Part shown: piece after piece, positions 1 to 6,333 of the stretch
Position numbering within the stretch: position 1 is the stretch's first letter
How the letters are laid out: the number at the start of each line of letters is the position of its first letter
Source of the DNA: Sporomusaceae bacterium
Lineage (GTDB): Bacteria > Bacillota > Negativicutes > DSM-13327
Reading direction: 5' to 3'
Assembly: GCA_027492445.1 (NCBI GenBank)
Contig: JAPUES010000189.1
Location: 1-9,021 of the forward strand
Length of the DNA: 9,021 bases
The notes under the pieces: generated by a model
What the model saw: the letters and a program-made list of their open reading frames with translations, nothing else
Databases searched by the model: none
Told to the model about the DNA's origin: nothing
Position numbers and translations under genes: made by a program

Positions 1-13
1 ATCACTATTGAAC

Positions 14-820
14 TTAAATAAAATTTATTACAAAAAAATAATAATACGATGCAATTGCTAATAAGAAGCGATAATACGCAAAAGAAGCCAACGATGACTT
101 ATTTAGAAAATTGATAAACCAAACAATTGAGAAATACGCCACAACAAAAGCTACCCAAAAACCAATTGCAAACATTTGAATATCGGCTATATTAAGTTTA
201 TCCCAGACTTTTAACAAGTCATAGATACACGCTACAAACATTAGGGGTACAGCAATAATAAATGAAAATTCAGCTGCTGCTGTACGGCTTATGCCTAATA
301 TTAACCCACCGGATATAGTAGATCCCGATCGGGAAAACCCTGGCCACAAAGCTAATATTTGAAATAAACCTATAAAAAAAGCTTGTTTTACTGAAATTTT
401 ATCAACATTATTAACCACTGGATGTTTGGAAATTTTTTCAGCTACCAGCATAAATATAGCCCCCAGCACTAAACCAGCAATCACAACGCCCGGCGAAAAT
501 AAAGCTTTAATATGTTTATGTAAAAGATATCCTACTCCCATTACCGGTATAATACCGGCCAAGACATGTTGAATCGATAAACCATTACCGTAAATGCTTA
601 ATTTCTTAGGTTTGATCATACTATAGAACTTATCACGATACATAAATACCACCGATAAGATTGCTCCAAGTTGGATAAAAACTTCAAATACACTAGCCTT
701 TTCCCCTTCAAAACCAAGGTAACTACCCACTAAAATCATATGTCCTGTAGAAGAAACAGGTAAATATTCTGTTATTCCTTCCACAATGCCAATAATTACT
801 GCAATTAAATTCTCACTCAC
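14..820 (-). CDS. uppP: Undecaprenyl-diphosphate phosphatase
   Basis: Integral membrane enzyme of the BacA/UppP family. It removes a phosphate from undecaprenyl diphosphate, regenerating the lipid carrier for peptidoglycan and other envelope polymers; overproduction of such enzymes is known to raise bacitracin tolerance. The 268-residue protein is full length and has about seven to eight hydrophobic segments. Both signature motifs are intact: EGITEYLPVSSTGH (14-27, with Glu14, Glu18 and His27) and PGFSRSGST (160-168, Arg164). The residue after His27 is Met where Leu is usual, a conservative change. Translation starts at GTG, supported by AAGGATG 7 bases upstream. The stop TAA is at 16-14, and the 13 bases remaining to the window edge show no terminator. 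No bacitracin-responsive gene accompanies it here. Confidence 0.96.
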   Translation of the reverse strand: MSENLIAVIIGIVEGITEYLPVSSTGHMILVGSYLGFEGEKASVFEVFIQLGAILSVVFMYRDKFYSMIKPKKLSIYGNGLSIQHVLAGIIPVMGVGYLLHKHIKALFSPGVVIAGLVLGAIFMLVAEKISKHPVVNNVDKISVKQAFFIGLFQILALWPGFSRSGSTISGGLILGISRTAAAEFSFIIAVPLMFVACIYDLLKVWDKLNIADIQMFAIGFWVAFVVAYFSIVWFINFLNKSSLASFAYYRFLLAIASYYYFFVINFI

Positions 821-827
821 TAGACCA

Positions 828-834
828 CATCCTT
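828..834 (-). promoter_or_regulatory. Ribosome binding site fixing the GTG start of uppP
   Basis: AAGGATG at 834-828 lies 7 bases before the GTG at 820. The ATG contained in this motif (830-828) is out of frame with uppP, so GTG is the start of choice. Confidence 0.7.
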
Positions 835-863
835 ATTTTTTTTTGAAAACAATCACGAAATTT

Positions 864-893
864 ATTATACTGCAAATTGACGCGCATTAACAC
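864..893 (-). promoter_or_regulatory. Probable sigma-A promoter of uppP
   Basis: A perfect TATAAT lies at 869-864 on the minus strand, about 44 bases before the uppP GTG. The -35 region is weak: GTGTTA at 893-888 with an 18-base spacer matches 3 of 6 consensus positions. Because a strong terminator lies upstream, uppP needs its own promoter and this is the best candidate. Confidence 0.6.
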
Positions 894-936
894 CTTTTCT
901 TATTACTTCCCCCTTCTTTTCTAAACTATGAATAAT

Positions 937-984
937 AAAAACCTCAGGCAGAAATACTTCGCAAGCGAACTTTTCTGCCTGAGG
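937..984 (-). terminator. Strong intrinsic terminator after pfp
   Basis: On the minus strand CCTCAGGCAGAAA (984-972) pairs perfectly over 13 bp with TTTCTGCCTGAGG (954-942). The interior refolds as TTCGC/GCGAA (969-965 with 962-958) around a 2-base centre. Five T residues follow at 941-937 and the sequence stays AT-rich. It begins about 25 bases after the pfp stop codon and separates pfp from uppP. Confidence 0.92.
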
Positions 985-1009
985 CGGTTATCATTAGTTT
1001 TTTACAGAA

Positions 1010-2269
1010 CTATTCTAATAAATATTCAAAGCGTTTGATAAATTTTTCTGGATCAGCATGTACCGTGAGCGCCATCTTTCTTAAATCAATTTGCGCTGCA
1101 AAATCTTTTTTCTCCAGCCGAGTCATATATTCTCTAGCAATGCGATATTGAATGGAGTTAATATTGACCATTCTTACTTGCGTCTTCTTCGTTTTCATAT
1201 CCAGAATTTCCCCAAAAGGAAGGGGTATAATATTGTTATCTTGAATTGTAATAATAGCATCTTTGCCACCGTTTTTCAGGAAGTCAAAGGCAGCGAAGCC
1301 AAGGTCACGAGTATATGCAATATCAAAAGCGCTAGGCGGCGCACAACGTAGTTCATAACCGATTTCTTTACTAACAATAGTCATCTTTAAATCTAAATCG
1401 GCAAGAGTTTTCACGACCGCTTTTTTCAATAAATCCGGAAAATCCATTTCCGTATAACGAATATGTCCATGCTCGTCATAACAACTGCTGTCGAGCCCCT
1501 GCAAATCTTCTTCAACGATTCTTTCAATAACGCCCTCAGCAACGACAGCAACACCATAGTTTCGTTCTGATGCCAACCGTTTAATAATGGAACCAACTAA
1601 TATATCAACAATTGCTTGTAATCTAATTTTCCCTGGCCCAAATTCTTCTGGAATAATGGTAACATTTGAACCAGCACTTTTTCCAATACCTAAAGCTAAA
1701 TGCCCAGCAGTACGCCCCATCGCCACAGCAAAATACCAACGACTAGTCGCTCTGGCATCTTCCATTAGATTATTCACTAACTGAGCCCCAAGAGAACGAG
1801 CTGTCTCAAAACCAAAGGTAGGGATGCCTTCTGGCAATGGCAAATCATTATCAATGGTCTTTGGAACATGAACAACACATAAATCAATTCCCAGGCTTTG
1901 TTTCGCAAACTCTGATATTTTACATGCTGAATACGCTGTATCATCACCACCGATTGTCACCAAATGAGTTACACCTAGTTCAACCAACGTATTCACTACA
2001 TTACGTAATTTTTCTTCGCTTTGCGTTGGATTGGCTCTTGCCGTCCGAATGATACTGCCACCGTCAAGATGAATTCTGCCAACCAAGTCTAGAGTTAGAG
2101 GGATAACATTTTTCTCACCCTTAATTAAAAAGGAATATCCATCATAAATACCAAGCACTTCCCAGCCATTTTTTCGCGCCTCAATTGTCACAGCACTAAT
2201 TACACTATTCATGCCAGGCGCCGGACCCCCTCCGCATAGAATAGCTACTGTATTTTTGGATCCCATCAT
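1010..2269 (-). CDS. pfp: Pyrophosphate-dependent 6-phosphofructokinase
   Basis: Interconverts fructose 6-phosphate and fructose 1,6-bisphosphate, reversibly, with pyrophosphate in place of ATP. The 419-residue protein has the PFK fold: phosphate-donor loop GGGPAPGMN (13-21), GGDDT (107-111), PKTIDND (136-142, catalytic Asp140), MGR (184-186) and PEE (207-209). Asp110 in GGDD and Lys137 in PKTIDND are the residues that mark PPi-dependent enzymes; ATP-dependent PFKs have glycine at both (GGDG, PGTIDND). The start has two adjacent ATG codons; GGGGGA at 2282-2277 is 7 bases from the first, which I chose. It is a single-gene unit between two strong terminators. Being reversible, it could serve glycolysis or gluconeogenesis; direction cannot be read from sequence. 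Confidence 0.94.
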   Translation of the reverse strand: MMGSKNTVAILCGGGPAPGMNSVISAVTIEARKNGWEVLGIYDGYSFLIKGEKNVIPLTLDLVGRIHLDGGSIIRTARANPTQSEEKLRNVVNTLVELGVTHLVTIGGDDTAYSACKISEFAKQSLGIDLCVVHVPKTIDNDLPLPEGIPTFGFETARSLGAQLVNNLMEDARATSRWYFAVAMGRTAGHLALGIGKSAGSNVTIIPEEFGPGKIRLQAIVDILVGSIIKRLASERNYGVAVVAEGVIERIVEEDLQGLDSSCYDEHGHIRYTEMDFPDLLKKAVVKTLADLDLKMTIVSKEIGYELRCAPPSAFDIAYTRDLGFAAFDFLKNGGKDAIITIQDNNIIPLPFGEILDMKTKKTQVRMVNINSIQYRIAREYMTRLEKKDFAAQIDLRKMALTVHADPEKFIKRFEYLLE

Positions 2270-2330
2270 AATATAATCCCCCTATTATTTGAATTCATTA
2301 CTATATTCTAAAGACTCTCTCTTTTTATTT

Positions 2331-2358
2331 CTTCGACATGTCATTTTTAAAATCCTCT
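2331..2358 (-). promoter_or_regulatory. Candidate SigH-type promoter upstream of pfp
   Basis: On the minus strand AGAGGATTT (2358-2350) matches 8 of 9 positions of the B. subtilis SigH -35 consensus RWAGGANNT. After exactly 14 bases CGAAG (2335-2331) matches 4 of 5 positions of the HGAAT -10 element. No good sigma-A promoter is visible in 2284-2409; TAGAAT at 2310-2305 is -10-like but lacks a -35. AT-rich sequence makes chance matches common, so this is tentative. Confidence 0.35.
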
Positions 2359-2409
2359 ACCAAACCTATCTTTTTTCTCATTATTTCATAATAATTCCAA
2401 TTGACTTAG

Positions 2410-2451
2410 AAAAAAAATAAGAAAACCTTAGCTTACGCCAAACTTTTCTTA
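2410..2451 (-). terminator. Intrinsic terminator after sigH
   Basis: On the minus strand TAAGAAAA (2451-2444) pairs with TTTTCTTA (2425-2418). The stem continues inward with TTTGGC against GCTAAG, including wobble pairs, around the loop GTAA. Eight T residues follow at 2417-2410. It ends the sigH transcript and isolates sigH from pfp. Confidence 0.88.
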
Positions 2452-2475
2452 CATATTACTCTTATTTCTATTCAC

Positions 2476-3183
2476 CTAACATTGAGTATCTTTCCCAAAC
2501 CCAGCAAGTCCTTTGTACATCCCTTGAATATCTTTATCATCGCCACGGTTATCTAGATATCGCTCTAGCTTACGTTTTACACGTTGCAAAGCATTATCAA
2601 TCGATTTCACGTGCCGTTCTAGTTCTACAGCAATTTCCTGATAAGACTTTCCATCAAGATAGGCCATAAGTACTTTCCACTCAAGATCGCTTAATATTTC
2701 TCCCATTTTCTCTTCAATATCAATAAACTCTTCCCGGCTAATCACCATATCTTCAGGATCGGATATTTTCGAGCCCGACAATACATCAAGTAGCGTGCGG
2801 TCAGAATCTTCATCATATATTGGCTTATTTAAAGATACATAGGAGTTTAAAGGTATATGCTTTTGCCTTGTTGCAGTTTTTATCGCCGTAATAATTTGAC
2901 GTGTTACACAGAGTTCTGCAAACGCCCTAAAAGAAGAAAGTTTATCAGTACGGAAATCTCGAATTGCTTTATAGAGCCCAATCATACCTTCTTGGATGAT
3001 ATCTTCACGATCAGCACCAATCAAAAAGTATGACCTCGCCTTTGCTCTAACAAAGTTGCGATACTTGTTAATCAAGTAGTCAAGTGCGATAGTGTTGCTA
3101 TTATCTTTTGCATCAAGCACAATTTCTTCATCACTCATGTTCTCAAATGAGCCATACAAATCGCATTGAGTATTAAAACGCAT
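2476..3183 (-). CDS. sigH: RNA polymerase sigma factor SigH (Spo0H)
   Basis: Sigma-70 family factor that in Bacillus directs transition-state and early sporulation transcription. From the ATG at 3183 the protein has 235 residues. Region 2 (about 36-105) includes DYLINKYRNFVRAKARSYFL (35-54), GADREDIIQEGMIGLYKAI (56-74) and TRQIITAIKTATRQKHIPLN (94-113), nearly identical to B. subtilis SigH as I remember it. Region 4 (about 162-209) has the helix-turn-helix YQEIAVELERHVKSIDNAL (181-199). A polar tail of about 25 residues (211-235, ending GFGKDTQC) goes beyond the B. subtilis protein. A TTG at 3222 would add 13 residues but has no ribosome binding site. It has its own promoter and terminator. 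The gene normally sits after rlmB and rae1; here a vanW-family gene precedes it. Confidence 0.95.
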   Translation of the reverse strand: MRFNTQCDLYGSFENMSDEEIVLDAKDNSNTIALDYLINKYRNFVRAKARSYFLIGADREDIIQEGMIGLYKAIRDFRTDKLSSFRAFAELCVTRQIITAIKTATRQKHIPLNSYVSLNKPIYDEDSDRTLLDVLSGSKISDPEDMVISREEFIDIEEKMGEILSDLEWKVLMAYLDGKSYQEIAVELERHVKSIDNALQRVKRKLERYLDNRGDDKDIQGMYKGLAGFGKDTQC

Positions 3184-3190
3184 CGCATCG

Positions 3191-3197
3191 CCCCCAC
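3191..3197 (-). promoter_or_regulatory. Likely ribosome binding site deciding the sigH start
   Basis: GTGGGGG can pair with the anti-Shine-Dalgarno sequence using one G-U pair and lies 7 bases before the ATG at 3183. A second purine motif, GGAG at 3202-3199, is 15 bases from that ATG but 10 bases from an out-of-frame ATG at 3188. No ribosome binding site precedes the in-frame TTG at 3222. Confidence 0.55.
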
Positions 3198-3237
3198 TCT
3201 CCAAATTGCTACACGTCCACAAAAATAAAAAGAAAAT

Positions 3238-3255
3238 GCACTAAAGTATTAGTGC
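3238..3255 (-). promoter_or_regulatory. Hairpin followed by T-rich tract in the sigH leader (possible attenuator)
   Basis: Within the predicted sigH leader, GCACTAA and TTAGTGC form a perfect 7-bp stem with loop TACT. The next bases on the minus strand (3237-3221) are almost all T. This is the layout of a weak intrinsic terminator standing between promoter and coding region. Only three of the seven pairs are G-C, so it may act as a partial attenuator, an mRNA stability element, or have no role. Confidence 0.45.
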
Positions 3256-3288
3256 TTTACGTTATGTGTACATGCCACTTCAAGGCAA

Positions 3289-3318
3289 ATTATACCCCAC
3301 ACTTCTCTATTTAGTCAA
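3289..3318 (-). promoter_or_regulatory. Sigma-A-type promoter of sigH
   Basis: On the minus strand TTGACT (3318-3313) and a perfect TATAAT (3294-3289) are separated by 18 bases. Transcription would begin near 3282, giving an untranslated leader of about 100 nt before the sigH ATG. It lies in the vanW-sigH gap, so sigH has its own housekeeping promoter. I see no terminator after vanW, so read-through from rlmB-vanW could add to it. Confidence 0.82.
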
Positions 3319-3368
3319 GCTTAAGTTGTTCAGAAACTCACAAGCATAAAGAGAAGGTTCGGAAATAA

Positions 3369-4721
3369 TTATGGTTCTCTCTTTACAAAAGGGGGCATCT
3401 GGGTTCCTACATTCATAATCGTATCCTCTGGCAAATAGCGATCTTTCGATAGCACCTCACGTTTAACTTCCTTACCTTCAATTGCCACGATTCTCATGGT
3501 TGTAACCACAGATCCAGGTTTCCCTTGTTTATTTAGTTTTGTCTCTCCTAAATACATACCATCATCGTTATTTTTACGGATTTCTGGCGGAATACGTTCC
3601 TGTTCTACAGTTAGGATTTCCACCGTTTCTTTACTATTCCTTTGTCCAAAAATCCCTATCATGAGTTTATTCTCATTGACTTCTGCCATAATCAAAAGGG
3701 GGGCACTGGTATTATTGGCAAATTTAAAATCTAAAACACCAAACGCTACCGTTGCATCTCGTCCTAAAGGGACGTAAGACAAAGGCTTTGAATGGTTATA
3801 TCGTTCCTTTATCTCTAAATTTGCCAAAATAGCCGCATTATATAATGTAGAAGAAAGCTGACATACACCTCCGCCAATTCCCAGGATGAAATTACCATTT
3901 ACAATTTCTAACGCTTCTTTAAAACCACAGGATTTTTCTCTAGGGCCTACAATTTCGTTAAAAGAAAAGATTTTACCTGGATAGAGAACGTAACCATTTA
4001 TTTTCCATGCTGCTAGTTTAATATTTTCCGTACGATTGACATCTTCCTTATTAAACTCAGTTGTATAAAGACCAAGAGCCGTTCTTATCCCACTACGGGC
4101 AATATCATCCGTTGTTACTTCAGGGTAAAGAATCGTAACAGGTAAGGCTATGGAATTATTCTCAGCTTGTAAGAAGGCTTGCAATATCATAGACCTTGTT
4201 TCCTCTATTTCCAGCTTACATCCCTGTTGCTGAGGAATTAATCCACCTGTGACAATGTTCAAAGTTGCATTGCGCGGCGGACGTCCAATAGCCCCCTGCC
4301 AATTGTTAAGCAATCGATTTAGCTTTGCTTCGTTGTATTTTACGCCAAGGGGAATATGGTATCCGTTTTTTTCTGCGGTTCTAATTTTTTTTATTCTTTC
4401 CCACCAATATCCCTCACGCCCATAATTCCACGCTTCTTCAAGGGCCTGATTGCTATCAATCTCAAAATCAATGCTTAGGGCATCGATTTTGAATACAGTT
4501 TCACCATAATATAAGGTAATATATTTCTCATGCTGTTTCTTTTGCCATACGGACAACAATTGAGCTAATTCCTCGCGACTGTAGCCCGTCAAATCTACGC
4601 CTTCTATCATTACTCCTTTATAAACATTAGGATAATACAAAGAAGGCATCAAAAATAAAACACCAAGGAGAACCACTATAAAACTACTGATCGCGGTCAT
4701 TACTAACCACGGTTTTTTCAC
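3369..4721 (-). CDS. Membrane-anchored VanW family protein with C-terminal G5 domain
   Basis: The 450-residue protein is predicted to sit on the outside of the membrane. A short basic N-terminus (MKKP) and one hydrophobic segment (about 5-26) form an uncleaved anchor or signal. A putative peptidoglycan-binding-4 type region follows (about 70-190), then the VanW domain (about 218-348) with GGGVCQLSSTLYNAA (283-297) and YNHSKPLSYVPLGRDATV (308-325), and a G5-like domain (about 368-442). It resembles B. subtilis YoaR in architecture. VanW was named from vancomycin-resistance clusters, but its biochemical role is not established and no vanA/vanB genes are present, so resistance should not be inferred. 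The start is GTG, directly after the rlmB TAG, with GGAG (4737-4734) at a long 12-base spacer; translational coupling is likely. A later ATG at 4700 would cut into the anchor. Confidence 0.88.
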   Translation of the reverse strand: MKKPWLVMTAISSFIVVLLGVLFLMPSLYYPNVYKGVMIEGVDLTGYSREELAQLLSVWQKKQHEKYITLYYGETVFKIDALSIDFEIDSNQALEEAWNYGREGYWWERIKKIRTAEKNGYHIPLGVKYNEAKLNRLLNNWQGAIGRPPRNATLNIVTGGLIPQQQGCKLEIEETRSMILQAFLQAENNSIALPVTILYPEVTTDDIARSGIRTALGLYTTEFNKEDVNRTENIKLAAWKINGYVLYPGKIFSFNEIVGPREKSCGFKEALEIVNGNFILGIGGGVCQLSSTLYNAAILANLEIKERYNHSKPLSYVPLGRDATVAFGVLDFKFANNTSAPLLIMAEVNENKLMIGIFGQRNSKETVEILTVEQERIPPEIRKNNDDGMYLGETKLNKQGKPGSVVTTMRIVAIEGKEVKREVLSKDRYLPEDTIMNVGTQMPPFVKREP

Positions 4722-5483
4722 CTATTTCTTCATCTCCCGTTGTCTGACAACCTCATATAGTAACAAAGAGCAAGCTACTGAGGCATTCAGCGAGTTAATC
4801 TTGCCTAACATTGGAATGCGTACAACAAAATCACAATGTTCCTTTGTCAAGCGTCCCATACCTTTACCTTCACTTCCTACCACTACAACTAGGGGGCCGG
4901 TTAAATCTGCTTCATAATAATTCTTATCCCCATCCATGTCAGCACCAACCACCCACATACCGGCCTTTTTTAACTCTTCAAGGGTTTGGGATACATTGCC
5001 GATCCTAGCGACTGGCACGTATTCTACTGCTCCTGCCGATGTCTTAGCTACCGTACCAGATAATGGACAACTGCGTCTTTTAGGAATCAATACGCCATGT
5101 ACTCCAGCAGCGTCTGAAGTACGCAATATAGCTCCTAAGTTATGAGGATCTTCTAGTTCGTCCAACAAAACAATAAACGGTACTTCATCAGGAGCTGTCG
5201 CCTTTGCCATAATATCTTCCATTTCCGCATAAGCAACTGGCGGTGTTGTGGCAAGTACCCCTTGATGTTTTTGGCCTTTCGTCATAGCATCAAGTTTGCT
5301 TATTTCTACTTCTTGCACGATGAGTTTATTATCACGAGCAAGTCCAATAATTTCGCGAATAGAACCTTGGCGTTCTCCTTTTGCTACCATTATTTTGTTA
5401 ATAGGGCGGCCGCTTTTTAATGCTTCTAATACACTGTTGCGTCCCATTATAAATTCTTCGGCTATAGTTTCTAATTCTGACAT
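4722..5483 (-). CDS. rlmB: 23S rRNA (guanosine-2'-O-)-methyltransferase RlmB (SpoU/TrmH family)
   Basis: Uses S-adenosylmethionine to 2'-O-methylate a guanosine in the peptidyl-transferase region of 23S rRNA (G2251 in E. coli numbering). The 253 residues comprise an N-terminal SpoU substrate-binding domain (about 11-85, opening with FIMGRNSVLEAL) and a C-terminal trefoil-knot SPOUT domain (about 104-250). The three SpoU motifs are intact: motif 1 DPHNLGAILRTSDAAG (112-127, Asn115 and Arg121), motif 2 VVGSEGKGM (201-209, Glu205) and motif 3 IPMLGKINSLNAS (223-235). The ATG has GGAGGAGA at 5498-5491 with a 7-base spacer. The exact target base is assigned by family; paralogues such as YsgA or TrmH-like proteins are less likely given this operon position next to mrnC and sigH. 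The vanW-family gene starts on the base after its stop. Confidence 0.93.
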   Translation of the reverse strand: MSELETIAEEFIMGRNSVLEALKSGRPINKIMVAKGERQGSIREIIGLARDNKLIVQEVEISKLDAMTKGQKHQGVLATTPPVAYAEMEDIMAKATAPDEVPFIVLLDELEDPHNLGAILRTSDAAGVHGVLIPKRRSCPLSGTVAKTSAGAVEYVPVARIGNVSQTLEELKKAGMWVVGADMDGDKNYYEADLTGPLVVVVGSEGKGMGRLTKEHCDFVVRIPMLGKINSLNASVACSLLLYEVVRQREMKK

Positions 5484-5500
5484 AAATTTGTCTCCTCCAA

Positions 5501-5516
5501 GTCATCATAGGATGAC
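5501..5516 (-). repeat. Small inverted repeat just upstream of the rlmB ribosome binding site
   Basis: GTCATC and GATGAC form a 6-bp stem with a 4-base loop (CTAT on the minus strand), two bases before the GGAGGAGA of rlmB. It does not cover the ribosome binding site and has no T-tract, so it is not a terminator. It might be an operator or a 5'-end stabilising hairpin; chance is also possible at this length. I see no convincing sigma-A promoter in 5499-5585. Confidence 0.4.
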
Positions 5517-5585
5517 ATTTTATTTTTCCCTTTTCCACACGCTCTATGCATCATCTAACTTTCCCTAATGAATACACGAATAAGC

Positions 5586-5636
5586 AAAACACCAAACAAT
5601 CAGGAACTGCAAAGCCACCTGAAGGTTTGGTGTTTT
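5586..5636 (-). terminator. Probable intrinsic terminator after thyX
   Basis: On the minus strand AAAACACCAAAC (5636-5625) pairs perfectly with GTTTGGTGTTTT (5597-5586). Inside it, after an unpaired triplet on each side, CAGG (5621-5618) pairs with CCTG (5604-5601). The 3' arm ends in TTTT, giving an A-tract/T-tract terminator, with only GC and then TTATT following, so termination may be partial. The A/T symmetry means it could also act on plus-strand transcripts, but no plus-strand gene runs into it. It separates the cysE-thyX operon from rlmB. Confidence 0.75.
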
Positions 5637-5646
5637 CATCAGCAAA

Positions 5647-6333
5647 CTAAGCCTTATCCTTAGCTTCCATCTTAGCCAACCGTCCGCAGGTTAGACTTCC
5701 TTCGCCACAATAACGACGAGTTATGCAAGTTGGTCCAGCTTTTTTAAAAAGTAGCGGCGCCACTTTTTTGACTTCAGATAACATCTTTTCTGCCAACATT
5801 CTAATTTCCCATTGGGCACGAGCGCAGCAACGCAGTTCAAAGAAATGTAACAGTGTCCTTGCATTCATTGTTACCACGATTTTAGTTTCTGTGGCATTTG
5901 ACAAACAATATCTAGCGTCCTCTTTCTCAACACCTAATGTTATTAACTCATCATAGGTAGAACGAATTGTTTTCATCAACTCTTCAAACTTTTCTTTTGC
6001 AAGGGGATTTTTCTCAACTGTAGGAGGCATGATATATTCAAAATCATGCTCACTCACATAACGTTGGGATTGCTGAGAATAGGATGCAATCCTATGCCGA
6101 ACTAGTTGATGGGTAAGCACTCTTGACACCCCTTCAATCGCAAAGGTAAAGGTTACATGCTCTAAGGTGGACAAATGCTCCATCTCTACTATTTTGGTCA
6201 GCAGAGTCTCTATTTGTGTTGCTGACATAGATTCTACTAGTTCTTCTGCCCCAACTGGTGAATAACATAGTCTTGCTGACATAGCTACCATACGTTCCGG
6301 GTCAGGGGTATGAGAAACTAATTTTGCTTTCAT
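5647..6333 (-). CDS. thyX: Flavin-dependent thymidylate synthase
   Basis: Methylates dUMP to dTMP using methylenetetrahydrofolate, with FAD and NAD(P)H as reductant; it is unrelated in sequence to ThyA. The 228-residue protein carries the ThyX signature RHRxxSxxxxSxR as RHRIASYSQQSQR (79-91). The conserved C-terminal substrate-binding region is NATETKIVVTMNARTLLHFFELR (146-168, split here by numbering only) followed by AQWEIR (173-178). Three cysteines near the C-terminus (203, 209, 216) are spaced like a small metal or disulfide cluster, but their role is unknown to me. The ATG overlaps the mrnC stop by 4 bases and has GGAG at 6344-6341 with a 7-base spacer. It is the last gene of the cysE operon, ending before a hairpin at 5586-5636. 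Confidence 0.97.
   Translation of the reverse strand: MKAKLVSHTPDPERMVAMSARLCYSPVGAEELVESMSATQIETLLTKIVEMEHLSTLEHVTFTFAIEGVSRVLTHQLVRHRIASYSQQSQRYVSEHDFEYIMPPTVEKNPLAKEKFEELMKTIRSTYDELITLGVEKEDARYCLSNATETKIVVTMNARTLLHFFELRCCARAQWEIRMLAEKMLSEVKKVAPLLFKKAGPTCITRRYCGEGSLTCGRLAKMEAKDKA

Noticed and set aside
1091..2052. Three plus-strand open frames of 65-86 codons antisense to pfp
   Set aside because: Shadows of the pfp reading frame; pfp motifs on the other strand are intact throughout.
3184..3222. Upstream TTG start extending sigH by 13 residues
   Set aside because: Only T-rich sequence precedes it, no ribosome binding site, and the added residues do not resemble known SigH N-termini.
3266..3273. 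TGTACA palindrome just downstream of the predicted sigH transcription start
   Set aside because: Six-base palindromes are common by chance and I know of no regulator that this alone would identify.
3496..3777. 93-codon plus-strand open frame antisense to the vanW-family gene
   Set aside because: Wholly inside a clear coding gene, no promoter or ribosome binding site, no family resemblance.
3369..4721. VanW-family gene as evidence of vancomycin resistance
   Set aside because: VanW homologues are widespread in Firmicutes without resistance, and no vanH, ligase, vanX or VanRS genes are present here.
5405..5414. GC-rich GCGGCCGC octamer within rlmB
   Set aside because: A chance restriction-site sequence inside a conserved coding region, with no sign of cloning vector or junction.
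4811..5568. Plus-strand open frames of 65-90 codons antisense to rlmB and its leader
   Set aside because: They overlap each other and rlmB, with no supporting signals.
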